Assembly: GCA_020444245.1 (NCBI GenBank)
Contig: JAHLLI010000027.1
Coordinates: 1-32,840, forward strand
DNA from: Actinomycetales bacterium
GTDB taxonomy: Bacteria; Actinomycetota; Actinomycetes; Actinomycetales; Cellulomonadaceae
DNA length: 32,840 nt
Direction of reading: 5' to 3'
Shown here: piece after piece, positions 31,487 through 32,840 of the stretch
How the letters are laid out: every line of letters starts with the position of its first letter
How positions within the stretch are numbered: the stretch's first letter is position 1
The notes under the pieces: generated by a model
Database searches by the model: none
What the model saw: the letters and a program-made list of their open reading frames with translations, nothing else
What the model was told of the DNA's origin: nothing
Made by a program: the position numbers and the translations under genes

Positions 31487-32665
31487 ATGGCTTCCCTGAC
31501 CCGGCTCCAGGTGAACCCGGCCGTCCTCGAGTGGGCGCGGACAACCGCTGGCCTCGATCCGGAGACAGCGGCGCGGCGTGTCGGCGTGAAGGCTAGCCGC
31601 GTCGCGGAGTGGGAAGGCGGCGACGTCCTTCCGACGATCAAGCAGCTACGTTCGCTGGCGGCTGTCTACCAGCGACCGCTCGCCGCCCTTTTGCTCCCGG
31701 CGCCGTTGGAGGACGAGAAGCGGCCGAGCCTGCCGGACTTCCGCCGCGCCGAGAAGCGGGCGGGCGTCAACTCGACGTTCCTGCTCAAAGCGATTGTGCG
31801 CGCTCAGCGACAACAGGAGGCACTTAGGGAGATCGCGGATGAACTCGATTGGCCGGAGTCCGAGACCTACGCCGAACTAGCGCTCTCCGACGCGATGGAC
31901 GTCGGCAAAGCTGGCAGCGCGCTCCGGGCCGCGCTCCAGGTGGACCTGCTGCCTCGCTCAGTGCAGCGTCGCCCCGACGACTTCCTTCGCGAGCTCGTAC
32001 GGCGAGCCGAAGAGCTCGGTGTCACGGTGATTCAGGTTCAACGCGTGCCCACCGCCGACATGCGAGGGTTCTCTCTCGGCGAGGGGCCGTTCCCTGTTGT
32101 AGCTCTCAACGGGGGCGACTGGCCACGAGGCAAGGTCTACACGCTGCTGCACGAGCTTGCCCATGTCGGGCTTCGATCGAGCGGCCTTTGCGACTTCCAG
32201 CATGCCGACGACCCGGACCTCGAACGACGATGCGAAGCAATCGCGGCCAGCGCGCTGATGCCGGCCCCGGTGTTCCTCGATCGGCTGGGTGCCACCAGAG
32301 GAAACTCATTGAGCGTGGACGCCGCCCGCGCGATCGGTGCCGACTTCGGTGCCAGCGGCGAGGCAGCGGTCCTTCGCATGATCGAACTCGGCCGTGCAAC
32401 TTGGGAGGACTACTGGCGTCTCAAGCCGGACTTCGAAGAGGCGTACGCGCAGTACAAGCGTGAGGAGAAGGCGAAGAGCGAGGGCAAGGACTCCCCGATC
32501 TACTACCAGCTGAAGGCGCGAGACCTTGGCCGGAGGTTCATTCGGCAAGTGCTTGAGGCGTACGGCGAGGACGCGATCAGTACCCGCGACGTCGTGCATC
32601 TATTGGAGGTTCCCTATGACAAGTTGGGGAAGCTCGCTGGCACCCTCGGGGATGTGGCGGTATGA
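31487..32665 (+). CDS. XRE-type HTH domain fused to ImmA/IrrE metallopeptidase
   Basis: A 392-residue protein. Residues about 10-62 are an XRE HTH (LEWARTTAGLDPETAARRVG and SRVAEWEGGD, then PTIKQLRSLA). The ImmA/IrrE zinc-protease domain has HELAH (222-226) and the third ligand Glu250 in ERRCEAIAASALMP. The C-terminal ~80 residues are helical (YQLKARDLGRRFIRQVLEAY). Such proteins pair with PIN-like DUF4411 toxins, and one follows here with an ATGA overlap. The protease probably controls the partner or a repressor. The ATG at 31487 follows GGGAGGAGG. Codons are visibly less GC-biased than in the chromosomal part. Confidence 0.93.
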   Translation: MASLTRLQVNPAVLEWARTTAGLDPETAARRVGVKASRVAEWEGGDVLPTIKQLRSLAAVYQRPLAALLLPAPLEDEKRPSLPDFRRAEKRAGVNSTFLLKAIVRAQRQQEALREIADELDWPESETYAELALSDAMDVGKAGSALRAALQVDLLPRSVQRRPDDFLRELVRRAEELGVTVIQVQRVPTADMRGFSLGEGPFPVVALNGGDWPRGKVYTLLHELAHVGLRSSGLCDFQHADDPDLERRCEAIAASALMPAPVFLDRLGATRGNSLSVDAARAIGADFGASGEAAVLRMIELGRATWEDYWRLKPDFEEAYAQYKREEKAKSEGKDSPIYYQLKARDLGRRFIRQVLEAYGEDAISTRDVVHLLEVPYDKLGKLAGTLGDVAV

Positions 32666-32814
32666 CGTCGATTGCCGCGCCGGGTCAGCTCTATTCATTC
32701 GACACGAGCGCCCTGATTGATGGGATCGAGCGCTTCTACCCGCTGGCGAATTTCCCTGGCATCTGGGCGGCGGTTGACGAGCTGACCTCGATCTTTCACT
32801 GGGCTGCGGTGTGA
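32662..32814 (+). pseudogene. Truncated DUF4411 PIN-like toxin
   Basis: The frame begins with ATG overlapping the upstream TGA (ATGA). YSFDTSALIDGIERFYPLAN and FPGIWAAVDELT are the conserved start of DUF4411 proteins, which normally have about 160 residues and a PIN-like acidic active site. Here the reading ends after 50 residues with an unrelated tail (SIFHWAAV). The gene was therefore probably cut near 32785 by an insertion or deletion, and the toxin would be inactive. Confidence 0.75.
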
Positions 32815-32840
32815 GGTCTGGACCCGGCTCGTCGGTCGCG

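Larger units (their letters stand above)
28794..32840. mobile_element. Probable second, tandem integrated element (right end outside window)
   Basis: Right of the second att copy, a new set of arm-type repeats appears (28859-28917), and the genes remain accessory in type: DUF5677, truncated immunity-like, XRE-ImmA with truncated DUF4411. If the att copy at 28749 were the chromosomal boundary, an intact tRNA 5' half should follow; it does not. I infer a second element sharing the same tRNA-Gly site. Its integrase and the intact tRNA should lie beyond 32840. Confidence 0.5.

Overview
The window is very GC-rich, with dense codon use ending in G or C, GTG starts and short gaps. It looks like a high-GC actinobacterium, and the gene set (PucR-type regulator, lipoprotein, tyrosine integrase with tRNA-Gly att site, Lsr2-like sequence) suggests a Cellulomonas-type Micrococcales. 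No rRNA or intact tRNA was found, so the genus is inference.

Positions 1-20300 read as ordinary chromosome. In order: the end of an unrecognised gene; a small conserved-looking protein; an NHLRC2-like thioredoxin/NHL-repeat protein; a TetR regulator divergent from a DinB-like protein; a 700-base gene-free stretch that I read as a structured non-coding RNA with its own promoter and terminator; a CNNM/CorC-type membrane protein; a lipoprotein; a DUF2252 kinase-like protein; a catabolic cluster of PucR regulator (divergent), class II aldolase-aminotransferase fusion, FGGY kinase and MFS transporter; RtcB RNA ligase; two alpha/beta hydrolases; a zinc alcohol dehydrogenase; and a TfoX-N protein.

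Positions 20312-28793 are an integrated element. Both ends carry the same 45-bp sequence in direct orientation: the 3' half of a tRNA-Gly(CCC) gene on the minus strand, ending exactly in the anticodon loop. Near each end lies a 20-bp arm-type repeat. A tyrosine integrase sits at the right end. The element has no recognisable replication or transfer genes. Its cargo looks defensive: a 785-aa protein with a zinc ribbon and C-terminal PD-(D/E)XK nuclease motif, a standalone TIR-like NADase-type protein with an unusual C-terminal tail, an Mrr-like endonuclease, a possible ADP-ribosyltransferase-like protein beside a small partner, and a FitAB/VapBC toxin-antitoxin pair. It also holds one intact and one frameshifted excisionase gene.

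Neither att copy has the 5' half of the tRNA, and a second set of arm-type repeats (28859-28917) starts just right of the second copy. I infer a tandem array, with a second element running from 28794 past the window end and the intact tRNA-Gly gene further right. The second region holds a truncated small ORF, a DUF5677 protein, a truncated immunity-like gene, and an XRE-ImmA protein translationally coupled to a truncated DUF4411 PIN-like toxin.

The strongest candidates for something undescribed are the 785-aa nuclease protein, the integrase with an Lsr2-like DNA-binding module inside its core-binding domain, the unnamed structured RNA at about 4546-4903, and the aldolase-aminotransferase/kinase/transporter cluster.
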